DNA from: an uncultured Clostridia bacterium
GTDB lineage: Bacteria; Bacillota; Clostridia; Christensenellales; Borkfalkiaceae
Length of the DNA: 56,853 nt
Assembly (NCBI GenBank): GCA_944376455.1
Contig: CALWCO010000006.1
Coordinates: forward strand, 1-56,853
Direction of reading: 5' to 3'
The notes beneath the pieces are model-generated. The model saw nothing but the letters and a program-made list of their open reading frames with translations, was not told the origin of the DNA and did not search any database. Positions 1 to 9,060 of this stretch are shown piece by piece; the stretch's first letter is position 1, and each line of letters begins with the position of its first letter. The translations under genes and the position numbers were made by a program.

Positions 1-255
1 CGCCTCAAACAGTCGGGAATCAGGCATAAACTGATACGTCCTTATACACCCAGGCATAACGGCAAGGTTGAACGCTCTCACAGAAAGGATAACGAATACT
101 TCTACGCAACCCGCAAATTCTATTCCTTTGAAGATTTCAGATATCAACTTGCCATACATAACAGAAAATACAATGCTTTCCCCATGCGTCCGTTAAACTG
201 GCACTCCCCGAAAGACTATATCACAGATTTCATTAAAGATGGACTTTTACATTAA
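1..255 (+). CDS. Transposase, C-terminal part (gene cut by the window edge)
   Basis: The first 84 codons are open from base 1 and end in TAA at 253-255. They encode the end of a DDE integrase-type transposase. The segment RPYTPRHNGKVERSH holds the third catalytic acid (the Glu of HNGKVER), and it is followed by the usual C-terminal tail with FPMRPL and SPKDYI. This resembles IS481/IS3-superfamily transposases, in which the enzyme cuts and joins the ends of its own element. The family call is from motif recognition only. The gene starts outside the window, so its intactness cannot be judged. The element's right end lies just downstream at 270-296. Confidence 0.8.
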   Translation, partial: RLKQSGIRHKLIRPYTPRHNGKVERSHRKDNEYFYATRKFYSFEDFRYQLAIHNRKYNAFPMRPLNWHSPKDYITDFIKDGLLH

Positions 256-269
256 TTCTTTTTTATAAC

Positions 270-296
270 TGTCTCATATGTTTGACAAACCTACAA
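270..296 (+). repeat. Probable right-end terminal repeat of the insertion sequence
   Basis: A 27-base segment beginning TGTCTCATATG and ending CCTACAA lies 15 bases after the transposase stop. A related segment (21 of 27 bases identical by eye) sits at 8039-8065, again just downstream of a transposase-like remnant. Recurrence in the same relative place supports its being the end of the element. The left end is outside the window. Confidence 0.55.
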
Positions 297-360
297 AAAG
301 CAACTTTTGCTCCGTGTTTCTTTTGCGATTGCCTTTCTTTGACAATCTTTTTTAAATATA

Positions 361-389
361 TTGATAATTTTTTTTAATTATGTTATAAT
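361..389 (+). promoter_or_regulatory. Sigma-A type promoter for lon
   Basis: TTGATA at 361-366 and TATAAT at 384-389 are separated by exactly 17 bases in an AT-rich stretch upstream of lon. I see no CIRCE element or CtsR-type heptad repeat nearby, so heat-shock control is not visible here. Confidence 0.7.
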
Positions 390-476
390 TGCCGAAAATA
401 AGTTTATAAGTAAAGATAAACATTAACCGATTACACGATGGAATCAATCGGAAAGAAAGAGGAAAGACCGAAAAAT

Positions 477-2792
477 ATGGAGAAAGAAAAACCGAGAACG
501 AGAACATTGCCCGTCATCCCTTTGCGCGATAAGGTAATTTTCCCCGATACCATCGTCACGGTGGACGCCGAGCGGGAATGCTCGCTGAAGGCGATCGCCC
601 TGGCGGAATCGCGGGATAAAACAGTATTTGTTTGCGCACAGCGCGGGGACGGAGAAAAAGAATTGACGCCGCAGGATCTCTATACGGTCGGTTGCGTCTG
701 TCAGATCCGCCGCACGGGCGGACTGACGCCCAACCGCATCACCGTCGAAGCGGGATACCGCGCCGAAGTGCGCCGCATGGAACAGGAGGACGGGTGCTTT
801 TTCGTCGAGTGCGAGGAGATTTTTTCCGTACACGACAACACTACGCTGGAGGAGGCGCTCTTCCGTTCCGCCCGCGCGCTTGCGCGGGATATACAGCAGT
901 CCGAAGGACGGCTGGCCAAGGAAGTATGGTCGCAACTGGAAACGTGCGGGGACATCGATCGCTACATCAACATCGCCGCCGGCGGGATGCGTATCCGTAA
1001 GGAGATCAAACAGGAGTTGCTTGCGGAACGCAACGTTGCGGCAAGGCTGCGCCTGATGGAGAGCTGTTTCAACGATGAATTGGAAATATCCAAACTCGAA
1101 CGCAAAATTTCCGCCACCGTGCGCCGCAACATCGATCAGTCCCAAAAGGAATATTACCTGCGCGAACAGATACGGGCCATCCGTAAGGAATTGGGCGAGG
1201 ATGAGGACGAGCGCGAGGAACTGAAAGCCAGGATAGAGGGCAAGAACATGCCCGAAGGGGTCAAAGAAAAGGCCTTGAAAGAACTTTCCCGCATGGACAA
1301 GATGCAGAACGCCTCGCCCGAATATACCGTCGTGCGTACCTATCTCGACTGGATACTTGATCTGCCCTGGTCCGAACAGACGGAAGATACGGCATTGCTG
1401 AGCGACTGCATCAAGGTTCTGGACGAGGACCATTACGGATTGGAAAAGATCAAAGAGCGCATCACGGAATATCTCGCCGTGCTCAAACTGACGGGCGCGC
1501 TCCGTGCGCCCATTCTCTGTTTCGTGGGGCCCCCGGGCGTGGGGAAGACATCCGTGGCGCATTCCGTGGCACACGCGCTCGGACGCAAATTCGTCCGCAT
1601 GAGCCTCGGCGGCGTCAAGGACGAGGCGGAAATCCGCGGGCATCGGCGCACATACATCGGCTCCATGCCCGGGCGCATTCTCTATGCCATGAAGGAGGCG
1701 GGCGTCGTCAATCCCGTATTCCTGCTCGACGAGATCGACAAGATCTCGTCCGATATGCGCGGCGATCCCGCCAGCGCGCTGTTGGAGGTGCTCGATCCCG
1801 AACAGAATCCTACCTTCCGCGATCGGTATCTGGAGGAGCCGTACGATCTGTCCAAAGTGCTCTTTATTGCGACGGCGAACACGCTCGACACCATTCCCGC
1901 GCCCCTTTTGGACCGCATGGAGGTGATCGAGTTGAACGGATATACCATGCCCGAAAAAACGGAGATTGCCAAGCGCTATCTCTGCCCGAAGAAAATCAAG
2001 GAAAACGGCCTGAGTGAAGAGCAGGTTTCCTTTACGGAGGGGGCCATCCGTGCGATCATCGACAATTACACCCTCGAAGCGGGCGTGCGCAATCTCGAGC
2101 GCAACATCGGTTCCGTCTGCCGCAAGATCGCCGTGACGGTCGCCGATGCGCCCGACACGGGCAAAGTGACCGTGGACGAAGCGGCCGTGGAGAAATATCT
2201 CGGTGCCAAAAAGCATTACCGCGAGGACAAGATGCTCTCCGCCGACGAAGTCGGCGCGGCAACGGGTTTGGCGTGGACGTCGGTCGGCGGCACCACGCTC
2301 ACCGTGGAGGTCGCGCTCTCCAAGGGCAAAGGGGAACTGCGCCTGACGGGCAAGCTGGGCGACGTGATGAAGGAATCGGCGCAGGCGGCGCTTACTTATA
2401 TCCATGCCCATGCCGAGGAATACGGCATCGATCCCGCGGTGTTTGAAAAGACGGACATCCACGTGCACGTGCCCGAGGGGGCAACGCCCAAGGACGGGCC
2501 GAGCGCGGGCATCACCATCGCCACGGCGGTATTGTCCGCTTTCACGCATAAGCCCGTCCGCCGCGACATTGCCATGACGGGGGAGATCACCTTGCGCGGC
2601 AAGGTGCTGCCCATCGGCGGGTTGAAGGAAAAGGCCTTGGCGGCGCACCGCATCGGCATAAAAAACGTCATCATTCCCGGCGAAAACGCGCGCGATCTGG
2701 ACGAAATTCCCGAAACCGTGCGTTCGGACATGAATTTCATTGCGGCGGAGACCGTGCAGACGGTGTTTTCCAATGCCATACCGGGGTTATAA
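477..2792 (+). CDS. lon: ATP-dependent protease La (Lon)
   Basis: Lon is a cytoplasmic hexameric AAA+ serine protease that unfolds and degrades damaged and some regulatory proteins. Numbering from the ATG at 477 (771 aa), the N-terminal domain opens with [13 protein letters not shown]. The Walker A motif GPPGVGKTS is near residue 351. The proteolytic dyad is Ser676 in PKDGPSAG and Lys719 in GGLKEK, with the usual 43-residue spacing. An earlier in-frame ATG at 438 has no ribosome site. The 477 ATG is preceded by AGAGGA and gives the usual ten residues before the LPV motif, so I prefer it. It is followed directly by engB, a lon-engB pairing also known from Bacillus (lonA-ysxC). Confidence 0.96.
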   Translation: MEKEKPRTRTLPVIPLRDKVIFPDTIVTVDAERECSLKAIALAESRDKTVFVCAQRGDGEKELTPQDLYTVGCVCQIRRTGGLTPNRITVEAGYRAEVRRMEQEDGCFFVECEEIFSVHDNTTLEEALFRSARALARDIQQSEGRLAKEVWSQLETCGDIDRYINIAAGGMRIRKEIKQELLAERNVAARLRLMESCFNDELEISKLERKISATVRRNIDQSQKEYYLREQIRAIRKELGEDEDEREELKARIEGKNMPEGVKEKALKELSRMDKMQNASPEYTVVRTYLDWILDLPWSEQTEDTALLSDCIKVLDEDHYGLEKIKERITEYLAVLKLTGALRAPILCFVGPPGVGKTSVAHSVAHALGRKFVRMSLGGVKDEAEIRGHRRTYIGSMPGRILYAMKEAGVVNPVFLLDEIDKISSDMRGDPASALLEVLDPEQNPTFRDRYLEEPYDLSKVLFIATANTLDTIPAPLLDRMEVIELNGYTMPEKTEIAKRYLCPKKIKENGLSEEQVSFTEGAIRAIIDNYTLEAGVRNLERNIGSVCRKIAVTVADAPDTGKVTVDEAAVEKYLGAKKHYREDKMLSADEVGAATGLAWTSVGGTTLTVEVALSKGKGELRLTGKLGDVMKESAQAALTYIHAHAEEYGIDPAVFEKTDIHVHVPEGATPKDGPSAGITIATAVLSAFTHKPVRRDIAMTGEITLRGKVLPIGGLKEKALAAHRIGIKNVIIPGENARDLDEIPETVRSDMNFIAAETVQTVFSNAIPGL

Positions 2793-3455
2793 ATGATCAT
2801 CAAAAATGCAACGTTCGTCACGTCGGCGGCGCGCGCGGAACAATTCCTTGCGTGCGAAAAACCCATGATTGCCGTTTGCGGCAAGTCCAATGTGGGCAAG
2901 AGCTCGTTGATCAATATGCTGGCGAACCGAAAAAATTTAGCCAAGACGAGCGCGACTCCGGGCAGGACGCGCCTGGTCAATTATTTTGACTTCGGACAGT
3001 TTATGCTCGCCGATCTGCCGGGATACGGCTATGCCGCGGTGTCGAAAGCCGAAAAAGACAAATGGGCGGTTACGCTGCAGAAATTCTTTGAACGGTCTCA
3101 AGAACTGACCCATGTCTTTGTTCTGATCGATATACGTCACGGTGCAACTGAGGACGACGTCGCCATGATGGAGCTTTTGAACTATTACATCGTGCCCTTT
3201 ACGGTCGTTTTGACCAAGGCGGACAAACTTTCCCGTATGCGCGCGAAAGAGCATGCCAAAAAGATTGCCGACAGCATCGGCCTGACGCGTCTCAACGTGC
3301 TCGTCGTCTCTTCGCAGACCCGCGAGGGGAAAGAGGAACTTCTGGACCGCATCGAAAGCGCGCTTGCTGTTCGTTCGGAACAGGAAGACATTGCGTCCGT
3401 GCAGACGCAAGAGACACGGGAAGAAAATATACAGAAATCAGAGGGGGATTTATGA
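2793..3455 (+). CDS. engB: Ribosome-biogenesis GTPase EngB (YsxC/YihA)
   Basis: This small GTPase acts in late assembly of the large ribosomal subunit. All G-motifs are visible: G1 GKSNVGKSS at residues 30-38, G3 DLPGYGYA near 75, G4 TKAD near 141 and G5 VSSQ near 170. The ATG at 2793 follows the lon TAA with no gap, so the two are almost certainly cotranscribed. The 220-residue protein is slightly longer than the typical ~195-200 aa because of a polar C-terminal tail after the last helix. Its TGA overlaps the next start by four bases (ATGA), implying translational coupling to the membrane protein downstream. Confidence 0.95.
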   Translation: MIIKNATFVTSAARAEQFLACEKPMIAVCGKSNVGKSSLINMLANRKNLAKTSATPGRTRLVNYFDFGQFMLADLPGYGYAAVSKAEKDKWAVTLQKFFERSQELTHVFVLIDIRHGATEDDVAMMELLNYYIVPFTVVLTKADKLSRMRAKEHAKKIADSIGLTRLNVLVVSSQTREGKEELLDRIESALAVRSEQEDIASVQTQETREENIQKSEGDL

Positions 3456-4375
3456 ACGCATTTTTGCTGGCCGCCGATCTCGGCGATTTTCTGAGCACTT
3501 GGTATGGAATTCTGCTGTTCGCGGTCATCGACATCGTCATTGCCGTCATCATCGTCGCCGTGACCTATCGTTGGGTGTTCAAATACGTGTTTGACTTTTT
3601 GGCGGGGCTGGTTGCCGCGATTGTCACCTCGCCCGTATGGCTGGTTGTCATCGCGCTGTCCCGCGTGCATATGATAAAGACGAACGAATACAAACACCTC
3701 TTCGCTCGCCGCACCGTCGCGGGACGGGGCGGAAAGAGAATTGTACTGCATTCTTTCACCGTAAAGGACGATCTGAACGGGGAGTACACCCGTCTGGGCG
3801 AAATATTGCATAAGACGGGCATCGAAAAGCTGCCGATCGTTTTCGATCTGCTGCTACTGCGCGTCAGTCTCGTGGGAGTGAGGCCGCTGTCCGTCGTCGA
3901 CGAAAAATTCGTCAGCGGAGAGGACTATGCGCGTTTTTCCGCCCGTCCCGGGTTCGTCAATCCCGCACTTCTGTATGCGGGCGGCCAAAAGGAGCTTTCC
4001 TATGCCGATATGTTCGAATCGGATGCGCGGTATGCCGCGGAAAAATACGGCTTTTTCGTCGATATAGCCGTGCTCGTCACCCTGCTCGTGCGTAAGATCC
4101 GCGGGGAGCGTGCGGCACTGACGGGAGAACCCGCCGAAAAGAGTTATGCCGAAATTCTGTTCGAAAACGGGGAGATTTCCGCCGCGGACTATGCCGCGGC
4201 ACTCGCCGAGGAGGGGTTGCCTTTGCCCGCGGCGTTGAAAGCGGAGATCGGGACGGAAACCGAGGCGGAGGATGCATCCGCGAAAAGCGATGCGCCTGCA
4301 GCTCCGTCCGACGGGGAGGCGGAAACTCTTTCGGAAAAGGATGAAGAAAGCGTTCGGCCGCAGGAAGAGGAATGA
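3452..4375 (+). CDS. Sugar-transferase-like membrane protein with altered catalytic dyad
   Basis: This 307-residue protein has an N-terminal membrane segment (about residues 18-42), then a second hydrophobic stretch followed by a domain matching the bacterial sugar transferase (phosphoglycosyl transferase, WcaJ/PglC-like) fold. Visible landmarks are FDFLAGLVAAIVTSPVW, RLGEILHKTGIEKLP, SLVGVRPLS and ARPGFVNP. In active enzymes the second landmark reads T-S-L-D-E-L-P, with the Asp-Glu pair catalytic. Here it reads T-G-I-E-K-L-P, and the SLVGPRP proline is Val. It is therefore either a non-catalytic relative or one using different chemistry. The last ~80 residues are acidic, Ala/Glu-rich and probably disordered. 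It overlaps engB by four bases and lies 10 bases before the transporter gene. Confidence 0.75.
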   Translation: MNAFLLAADLGDFLSTWYGILLFAVIDIVIAVIIVAVTYRWVFKYVFDFLAGLVAAIVTSPVWLVVIALSRVHMIKTNEYKHLFARRTVAGRGGKRIVLHSFTVKDDLNGEYTRLGEILHKTGIEKLPIVFDLLLLRVSLVGVRPLSVVDEKFVSGEDYARFSARPGFVNPALLYAGGQKELSYADMFESDARYAAEKYGFFVDIAVLVTLLVRKIRGERAALTGEPAEKSYAEILFENGEISAADYAAALAEEGLPLPAALKAEIGTETEAEDASAKSDAPAAPSDGEAETLSEKDEESVRPQEEE

Positions 4376-4385
4376 GAGGTGCAGC

Positions 4386-5318
4386 ATGCCCGGAACTGAA
4401 AATGAATACGTAAAACAAGTCAACCGCGTTTCCGCCGTCACCTTGGCGGGGAACGCGGTTTTGGCACTCGCCAAATTTCTCGGCGGCGCGCTCGCGCACT
4501 CCGCCGCCCTTCTGTCCGATGCGGCACAGTCCCTGGGGGACTGTTTTTCGGCGGGCGTGGTGATCGTGGGCGTACATATTGCGGGACGCAAGTCGGATAA
4601 AGACCATCCTTACGGCCACGAGCGTATGGAATGTATCGCCGCGCTCATTTTGGCGGCGGTGTTTACCGCCACCGCCATCGTCATCGCCCTGCAGGCCGTC
4701 GAATCGATCGTTTCGATCGCGGGCGGGGAACTGCCCGATGCCCCCACGTTGGCGGCGCTCCTGACGGCGATCGGCTCCATCGTCGTCAAGGGCGGGTTGT
4801 ACATCTACACCGAGCGTCGGGCCAAAAAACTCCGCTCATCTGCTCTGCACGGCATGGCGGTCGATCATCTGAGCGATTCGCTCTCTTCCGTCGGCGCCAT
4901 CGTGGGCATCGTGGGGGCAATGTGCGGCGTCGCCGTACTCGACCCGATCGCGTCGCTCTTCATCAGTTTCATGATCGTGCGCACGGCCTGGGGAATCTGC
5001 CGTCTGGCCGTCGATCAGCTGGTGGATAAATCCGCGTCCGCGGAGACGGAAAAGGAGATCGAGGACGTCGTCCTTTCCACTGAAGGGGTGGAGCGCATCG
5101 ACGTGCTCCGCACCCGTCAGTACGGGAACAAAGTGTTCGTCGATCTGGAGATCGCCGTGCGCGCCGATCTTTCCCTGATAGACGCGCACCGCATTGCCGA
5201 ACGGGTCCATGCCCGCGTCGAGCACGAAATTGACGAAAGCATCAAGCACTGCATGGTGCACGTCAATCCCCTCACGGGGGAGGATAATCACGAAATCCCG
5301 CAACAGGAAATGGAGTGA
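4386..5318 (+). CDS. Cation diffusion facilitator transporter, possibly Mn-type
   Basis: A 310-residue CDF-family metal/proton antiporter of the cytoplasmic membrane. The early membrane helices carry SDAAQSLGD (Q48, D52) and HPYGHERMECIAA. The fifth-helix site reads D160-H-L-S-D164. The C-terminal ~95 residues form the usual cytoplasmic domain (VVLSTEGVERIDVLRTRQYG). Zn-type CDFs normally show HxxxD in helix 5. DxxxD there is typical of Mn exporters such as MntE, so Mn export is a reasonable inference. The ATG at 4386 has GAGGTG upstream and gives a family-like N terminus; longer in-frame upstream starts lie inside the preceding gene. A strong terminator follows at once. Confidence 0.88.
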   Translation: MPGTENEYVKQVNRVSAVTLAGNAVLALAKFLGGALAHSAALLSDAAQSLGDCFSAGVVIVGVHIAGRKSDKDHPYGHERMECIAALILAAVFTATAIVIALQAVESIVSIAGGELPDAPTLAALLTAIGSIVVKGGLYIYTERRAKKLRSSALHGMAVDHLSDSLSSVGAIVGIVGAMCGVAVLDPIASLFISFMIVRTAWGICRLAVDQLVDKSASAETEKEIEDVVLSTEGVERIDVLRTRQYGNKVFVDLEIAVRADLSLIDAHRIAERVHARVEHEIDESIKHCMVHVNPLTGEDNHEIPQQEME

Positions 5319-5360
5319 AAACAGCGGGCCGCCCTATTTTTGGGCGACCCGTTGTTTTTT
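5319..5360 (+). terminator. Rho-independent terminator closing the lon operon
   Basis: A 15-bp stem (AACAGCGGGCCGCCC with its complement, two G-U pairs) with a TATTTTT loop is followed by a run of T residues. It starts one base after the transporter stop. Confidence 0.88.
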
Positions 5361-5516
5361 TATCGCGTCTGTAATGATTATTCCTTTTGCGGCAGTTTTC
5401 CCGCCTTGTTTTCGTCGGAAGGGATATATTTTCAAAGGTGTCGGGAAATTGTTGCAATTATGTTTCAAACAGCTTCAAACAGGCTAAAATAATTTTTTTC
5501 AGCTTTGTTCATAGAG

Positions 5517-5545
5517 TTGCATTTTGCGGCTGAAAGGGGTATAAT
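5517..5545 (+). promoter_or_regulatory. Sigma-A promoter for fba
   Basis: TTGCAT at 5517-5522 and TATAAT at 5540-5545 are separated by 17 bases. The predicted start site is about 35-40 bases before the fba ATG. Confidence 0.75.
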
Positions 5546-5589
5546 AAAGATAATTAAGTAAAAAAATAACAGTTTCGGAGGAACAAAAC

Positions 5590-6456
5590 ATGGCATTGGT
5601 ATCGGCAAAGGACATGCTCAATAAGGCACTTGCGGGAAAGTACGCGGTCGGGCAGTTCAACATCAATAACCTCGAATGGACGAAATCCATTCTGCAGACG
5701 GCACAGGAATTACAGGCTCCCGTCATTTTGGGCGTTTCCGAAGGCGCGGGCAAATATATGACCGGCTTCAAGACGGTTGCCGATATGGTCAAGGCGATGA
5801 TCGAAGAAATGAATATCACCGTACCCGTCGCGCTCCATCTCGACCACGGCACCTATGAAGGCTGCTACAAGTGCATCAAGGCGGGCTTTTCTTCCATCAT
5901 GTTCGACGGTTCCCACTACCCCATCGAGGAGAACGTGGCAAAGACCAAGGAACTCGTCGGCGTGTGCAACGGTCTGGGGCTGTCGCTGGAAGCCGAAGTC
6001 GGCTCCATCGGCGGCGAAGAGGACGGCGTCGTCGGTATGGGCGAATGTGCCGACCCCGATGAATGCAAAAAGATCGCCGATCTGGGCGTGACCATGCTCG
6101 CCGCAGGCATCGGCAACATCCACGGCAAATATCCCGCCAACTGGAAGGGCCTTTCCTTCGAAACGCTGGCGGCGGTCAAGGAAAAAGTGGGCGATATGCC
6201 TCTGGTCCTGCACGGCGGCACGGGTATCCCCACCGATATGATCAAGAAAGCCATCTCCCTCGGCGTTGCCAAGATCAACGTCAACACCGAGTGCCAGCTG
6301 GCCTTCCAGGAAGCGACGAGAAAATACATCGAAGAGGGCAAGGACCTGCAGGGCAAGGGCTTCGATCCCAGAAAACTCCTCGCGCCCGGCGCGGCGGCTA
6401 TTAAGGAAACCGTCAAGGAAAAGATGGAGATCTTCGGCTGCATCGGCAAGGCTTGA
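5590..6456 (+). CDS. fba: Class II fructose-1,6-bisphosphate aldolase
   Basis: This cytosolic zinc enzyme reversibly splits fructose 1,6-bisphosphate into glyceraldehyde 3-phosphate and dihydroxyacetone phosphate. The 288-residue chain shows the class II landmarks: ALHLDHGT (Asp85 and the zinc ligand His86), SIMFDGSHYP, EAEVGSIGGEEDG, the second zinc histidine in GNIHGKYP, and VLHGGTGIP with the third. CGGAGGAACAAAAC-ATG gives a strong ribosome site. It has its own promoter and is followed by gapA, the next glycolytic enzyme that uses its product, about 190 bases on with a separate promoter. Confidence 0.97.
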   Translation: MALVSAKDMLNKALAGKYAVGQFNINNLEWTKSILQTAQELQAPVILGVSEGAGKYMTGFKTVADMVKAMIEEMNITVPVALHLDHGTYEGCYKCIKAGFSSIMFDGSHYPIEENVAKTKELVGVCNGLGLSLEAEVGSIGGEEDGVVGMGECADPDECKKIADLGVTMLAAGIGNIHGKYPANWKGLSFETLAAVKEKVGDMPLVLHGGTGIPTDMIKKAISLGVAKINVNTECQLAFQEATRKYIEEGKDLQGKGFDPRKLLAPGAAAIKETVKEKMEIFGCIGKA

Positions 6457-6553
6457 GTATAATTCGGCCTTTCAAACGGCACACTATCATCGTCCGATTT
6501 TACTCTCGTATGCACTCAAAACAAGAAAAAATGTAAAATTTTTGCCAAAACCA

Positions 6554-6582
6554 TTGACGGAAACGGGAAAATATGGTAGAAT
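6554..6582 (+). promoter_or_regulatory. Sigma-A promoter for gapA
   Basis: TTGACG at 6554-6559 and TAGAAT at 6577-6582 have a 17-base spacer. I see no terminator between fba and this promoter, so read-through from fba may add to gapA expression. Confidence 0.75.
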
Positions 6583-6644
6583 ATTTATTGGCAATCGGAT
6601 ATAAAAAGAAATAAAGTATAAAATTTTTTGGAGGAATTTTTATT

Positions 6645-7658
6645 ATGGCAAACGTTAAAGTTGCAATCAACGGATTCGGCCGTATCGGCAGACTGGCGTT
6701 CAGACAGATGTTCGAGGCGCCCGGCTATGAAGTCGTCGCGATCAACGATCTGACCGACCCCAAAATGCTCGCGCACCTGCTCAAATATGACTCTGCTCAG
6801 GGCAGATATAAGTATGCGGACAAGGTGAGCTACACCGATCATTCCATCATCGTGAACGGCACCGAAATCGAGATCTACAAAGAGAAAGACGCCGTCAACT
6901 GCCCTTGGGGCAAGCTGGACGTGGACGTCGTCCTCGAATGCACCGGTTTCTACTGCTCCGAAGAGAAATCCATGGCGCACATCAATGCGGGCGCCAAGAA
7001 GGTCGTTATCTCCGCTCCCGCCGGCAACATCAAGACGGTTGTCTTCTCCGTGAACGAGAACACGCTGACCAAGGACGATAAGATCATCTCCGCGGCTTCC
7101 TGCACGACCAACTGCCTCGCGCCTATGGCGAACACCCTCAACAAACTCTGCAAGATCAAGAAGGGCTATATGACGACCATCCACGCCTTCACGGGCGACC
7201 AGATGGTTCTCGACGGTCCCCACAGAAAGGGCGACCTGCGTCGTGCGCGCGCCGCTGCCGTCAACATCGTTCCCAACTCCACGGGTGCCGCGAAAGCCAT
7301 CGGTCTGGTTATTCCCGAGCTCAACGGCATTCTCGACGGTTGCGCACAGCGCGTTCCCGTGCCCACCGGCTCCCTGACCCAGCTCGTTGCGATCTGCGAG
7401 GGTGAAGTCGACGCCGCGACGGTCAACGCCGCCATGAAGGCCGCTTCTTCCGCTTCCTTCGGCTACACCGAAGACGAAATCGTGTCCTCCGACATCATCG
7501 GCATCACGTTCGGTTCGCTGTTTGACGCGACCCAGACCAAGTGCATGCCCATCGGAGACGGCACGACGTTGGTGAAGGTTGTTTCCTGGTACGACAACGA
7601 GAACTCCTACACCAGCCAGATGGTTCGCACTATCAAGCACTTCGCGGAACTTAAATAA
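6645..7658 (+). CDS. gapA: Glyceraldehyde-3-phosphate dehydrogenase, type I
   Basis: This enzyme oxidises and phosphorylates glyceraldehyde 3-phosphate to 1,3-bisphosphoglycerate, reducing NAD. At 337 residues it has the normal length. The N-terminal Rossmann motif is NGFGRIGRL. The catalytic cysteine is Cys153 in SCTTNCLAP, and the partner histidine lies in [10 protein letters not shown]. Other standard segments are [18 protein letters not shown] and [31 protein letters not shown] is a strong ribosome site. It is monocistronic by position, with a promoter before it and a terminator just after. Confidence 0.98.
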   Translation: MANVKVAINGFGRIGRLAFRQMFEAPGYEVVAINDLTDPKMLAHLLKYDSAQGRYKYADKVSYTDHSIIVNGTEIEIYKEKDAVNCPWGKLDVDVVLECTGFYCSEEKSMAHINAGAKKVVISAPAGNIKTVVFSVNENTLTKDDKIISAASCTTNCLAPMANTLNKLCKIKKGYMTTIHAFTGDQMVLDGPHRKGDLRRARAAAVNIVPNSTGAAKAIGLVIPELNGILDGCAQRVPVPTGSLTQLVAICEGEVDAATVNAAMKAASSASFGYTEDEIVSSDIIGITFGSLFDATQTKCMPIGDGTTLVKVVSWYDNENSYTSQMVRTIKHFAELK

Positions 7659-7676
7659 GTTTTCACCGCAAAAAGC

Positions 7677-7718
7677 AATAGCCTGTCCAAATGCTTCCGA
7701 ACAGGCTATTTTCTTTTT
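7677..7718 (+). terminator. Terminator after gapA
   Basis: AATAGCCTGT pairs perfectly with ACAGGCTATT across a 14-base loop and is followed by TTCTTTTT. Confidence 0.85.
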
Positions 7719-7995
7719 GACCATACTTCGGGACGGACTGCAGAAAGAATGATGGCTCCGCCCTATTTTTTTGTCTAAACTTTGAGAATCGATTCAAAAA
7801 ACCTGTCCTGTTTTTGTCGCAAAAGAGGAGAGAAATTGCCCGGCAGTCGGCAAAGTGTCGTCGGCGGACGGCAGCAAGAACGCCGAAGTTGAAAAAACAG
7901 GCAACAACGGATTGACAAAAGGAAAGCGTGTGATTTGTGATAGAGTATTCATGAGTCATGCGCTCGTTTGCAGAAAAATTTTTTGCCGTGATGAA
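7719..7995. other. Gene-free stretch before the Rhs island
   Basis: I see no convincing gene here. An 80-codon open frame running on to 8097 has no ribosome site and no recognisable protein. A TTGACA lies at about 7912, but no good -10 sits at the right distance. Confidence 0.4.
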
Positions 7996-8065
7996 ACTAT
8001 ATCACAAACTTCTCGGTTCATTACTTTTTTATGCCTGTTGTCTCACATCTGTTGCAAGCCTACAA
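7996..8065 (+). mobile_element. Relic of the 3' end of a second IS copy
   Basis: The 11-mer ACTATATCACA at 7996-8006 equals bases 215-225 in the transposase at the window start. Then comes CATTACTTTTTTA, like the sequence after that gene. A TGTCTCACATC...CCTACAA segment at 8039-8065 matches the IS end at 270-296 at 21 of 27 bases. Same order and orientation imply a decayed copy of the same or a sister element. It abuts the truncated left edge of the Rhs-flanking repeat that follows. Confidence 0.5.
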
Positions 8066-8250
8066 CTGTACCGAACGCATTCTTTTTTGCGTATTGACAA
8101 CGAGGCGGGAAAGGTGTATACTTCTGTTATCTTATGAGACGAACGGAATTAGCGGGCTTCACGCACAAGACGGCGAATAGGAGCATGACTTACTATTACC
8201 GCAAGAACCTTTTGGGAGCGTTGCGGCGAGATGAAAGAAAAATTTTTTGA
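8066..8250 (+). pseudogene. Rhs/YD-repeat fragment, copy 1, with its promoter
   Basis: This segment is about 85% identical by eye to 10691-10858. After a promoter it can be read as a 38-codon frame from the ATG at 8134. The frame contains THKTANRSMTYYYRKNLLG, the end of a typical Rhs core motif in which YYY.KNL(L/F)GDV normally continues into AIYD. Instead the frame runs into ALRRDERKIF and stops at 8248-8250. One base appears to be missing at the position corresponding to the Asp codon of GDV, and the same apparent deletion occurs in copy 2. It is a relic of a polymorphic-toxin (Rhs) gene. Confidence 0.65.
8094..8122 (+). promoter_or_regulatory. Near-consensus promoter inside the repeated Rhs-flanking unit
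   Basis: TTGACA and TATACT are separated by 17 bases. The same promoter is conserved in the second copy at 10720-10748. It points toward the AT-rich membrane-protein gene at 8311. Confidence 0.65.
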
Positions 8251-8310
8251 AAATATTTTTGATACCACTGGATTTGTGTGCAGTTTTATTACAGGAGTTT
8301 TGCCGATAGA

Positions 8311-8976
8311 ATGAAAAAAATTTTAAAAATATCTTTATTTTTATTTATTTTTCCGATCATTCCTTTCATCATTATTGTACTTTTGGCGTGTTTGACAAAT
8401 GATATTATGTATCCCGTGATATTTGGAACGATTGTCGGCATCATTTTTTTTGTGGCCGATTATATAGTGTTTGCGATTTGGACAAGAAGGACGCATAATG
8501 TTGAAAATGATGATTTTTGTATAAATTTACAAGAGATTAACAATAACAGCGGCTTTATGGATGTATATTTTGATAATAATATATGGCGGCTGCAAACGCA
8601 GGAATGTAAATTAATTTTTGATTTAAAAGATTATCCTTTGCCTAAATCTTATATCGCAACATATTTTATGCGTCAATTTTTATTCATTCAGATGAATAAA
8701 CAACATTTGGTTTTGTATTATTTATTCAAAAAATATACAGTTGAGGCATTAAAACAATATAATTTGCGAAATGTTTTTGTGCGGTTTCATTATGGAAATA
8801 AGTTGAAGGAAATACAAATCGTTAAAAATTTTATTCCGACTAATTCAGGTATAAAGCATATTATAAATCGAGCGCCTTATTATTGGGCGGGCGGAACGAA
8901 TGGTGCGGGACCGGGTAAATTGTATGACAGGATAAAGAATTGGGATGAAAAGAAATATTGGCAACATTCGGGGTGA
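8311..8976 (+). CDS. AT-rich membrane protein of unknown function; possible immunity protein
   Basis: A 221-residue protein I do not recognise. Two N-terminal membrane helices (about residues 5-30 and 38-62) are followed by a soluble part rich in Asn, Tyr and Phe, ending with YYWAGGTNGAGPGKLYDRI. Its base composition is far more AT-rich than the housekeeping genes on either side, which suggests recent transfer. The ATG at 8311 has ACAGGAG upstream at a rather long spacing; a GTG at 8278 in frame is the alternative. It sits right after an Rhs fragment. That position and the 2-TM plus soluble-domain shape recur in the genes at 9319 and 10085. Immunity to a membrane-active Rhs toxin is an inference from context only. 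Confidence 0.65.
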   Translation: MKKILKISLFLFIFPIIPFIIIVLLACLTNDIMYPVIFGTIVGIIFFVADYIVFAIWTRRTHNVENDDFCINLQEINNNSGFMDVYFDNNIWRLQTQECKLIFDLKDYPLPKSYIATYFMRQFLFIQMNKQHLVLYYLFKKYTVEALKQYNLRNVFVRFHYGNKLKEIQIVKNFIPTNSGIKHIINRAPYYWAGGTNGAGPGKLYDRIKNWDEKKYWQHSG

Positions 8977-9001
8977 CAGAAAGCAACAATAGTTTAAGAG
9001 A

Positions 9002-9028
9002 GGGGTGTTTGTGTTTTACAAACACCCC
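9002..9028. terminator. Perfect 11-bp hairpin, possible terminator
   Basis: GGGGTGTTTGT pairs perfectly with ACAAACACCCC around a GTTTT loop, 25 bases after the stop of the membrane-protein gene. The T tract is missing, so termination efficiency is uncertain. Confidence 0.5.
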
Positions 9029-9060
9029 AAACTAAAAATTTAGCCAAGCTTAATAAACAG

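Noticed and set aside
444-2648. 734-codon open frame antisense to lon
   Set aside because: It mirrors the codon bias of a GC-rich gene; there is no ribosome site or recognisable motif, and lon is certain on the other strand.
7855-8097. 80-codon frame ahead of the Rhs island as a gene
   Set aside because: No ribosome site, it runs through the IS relic, and the translation has no plausible domain.
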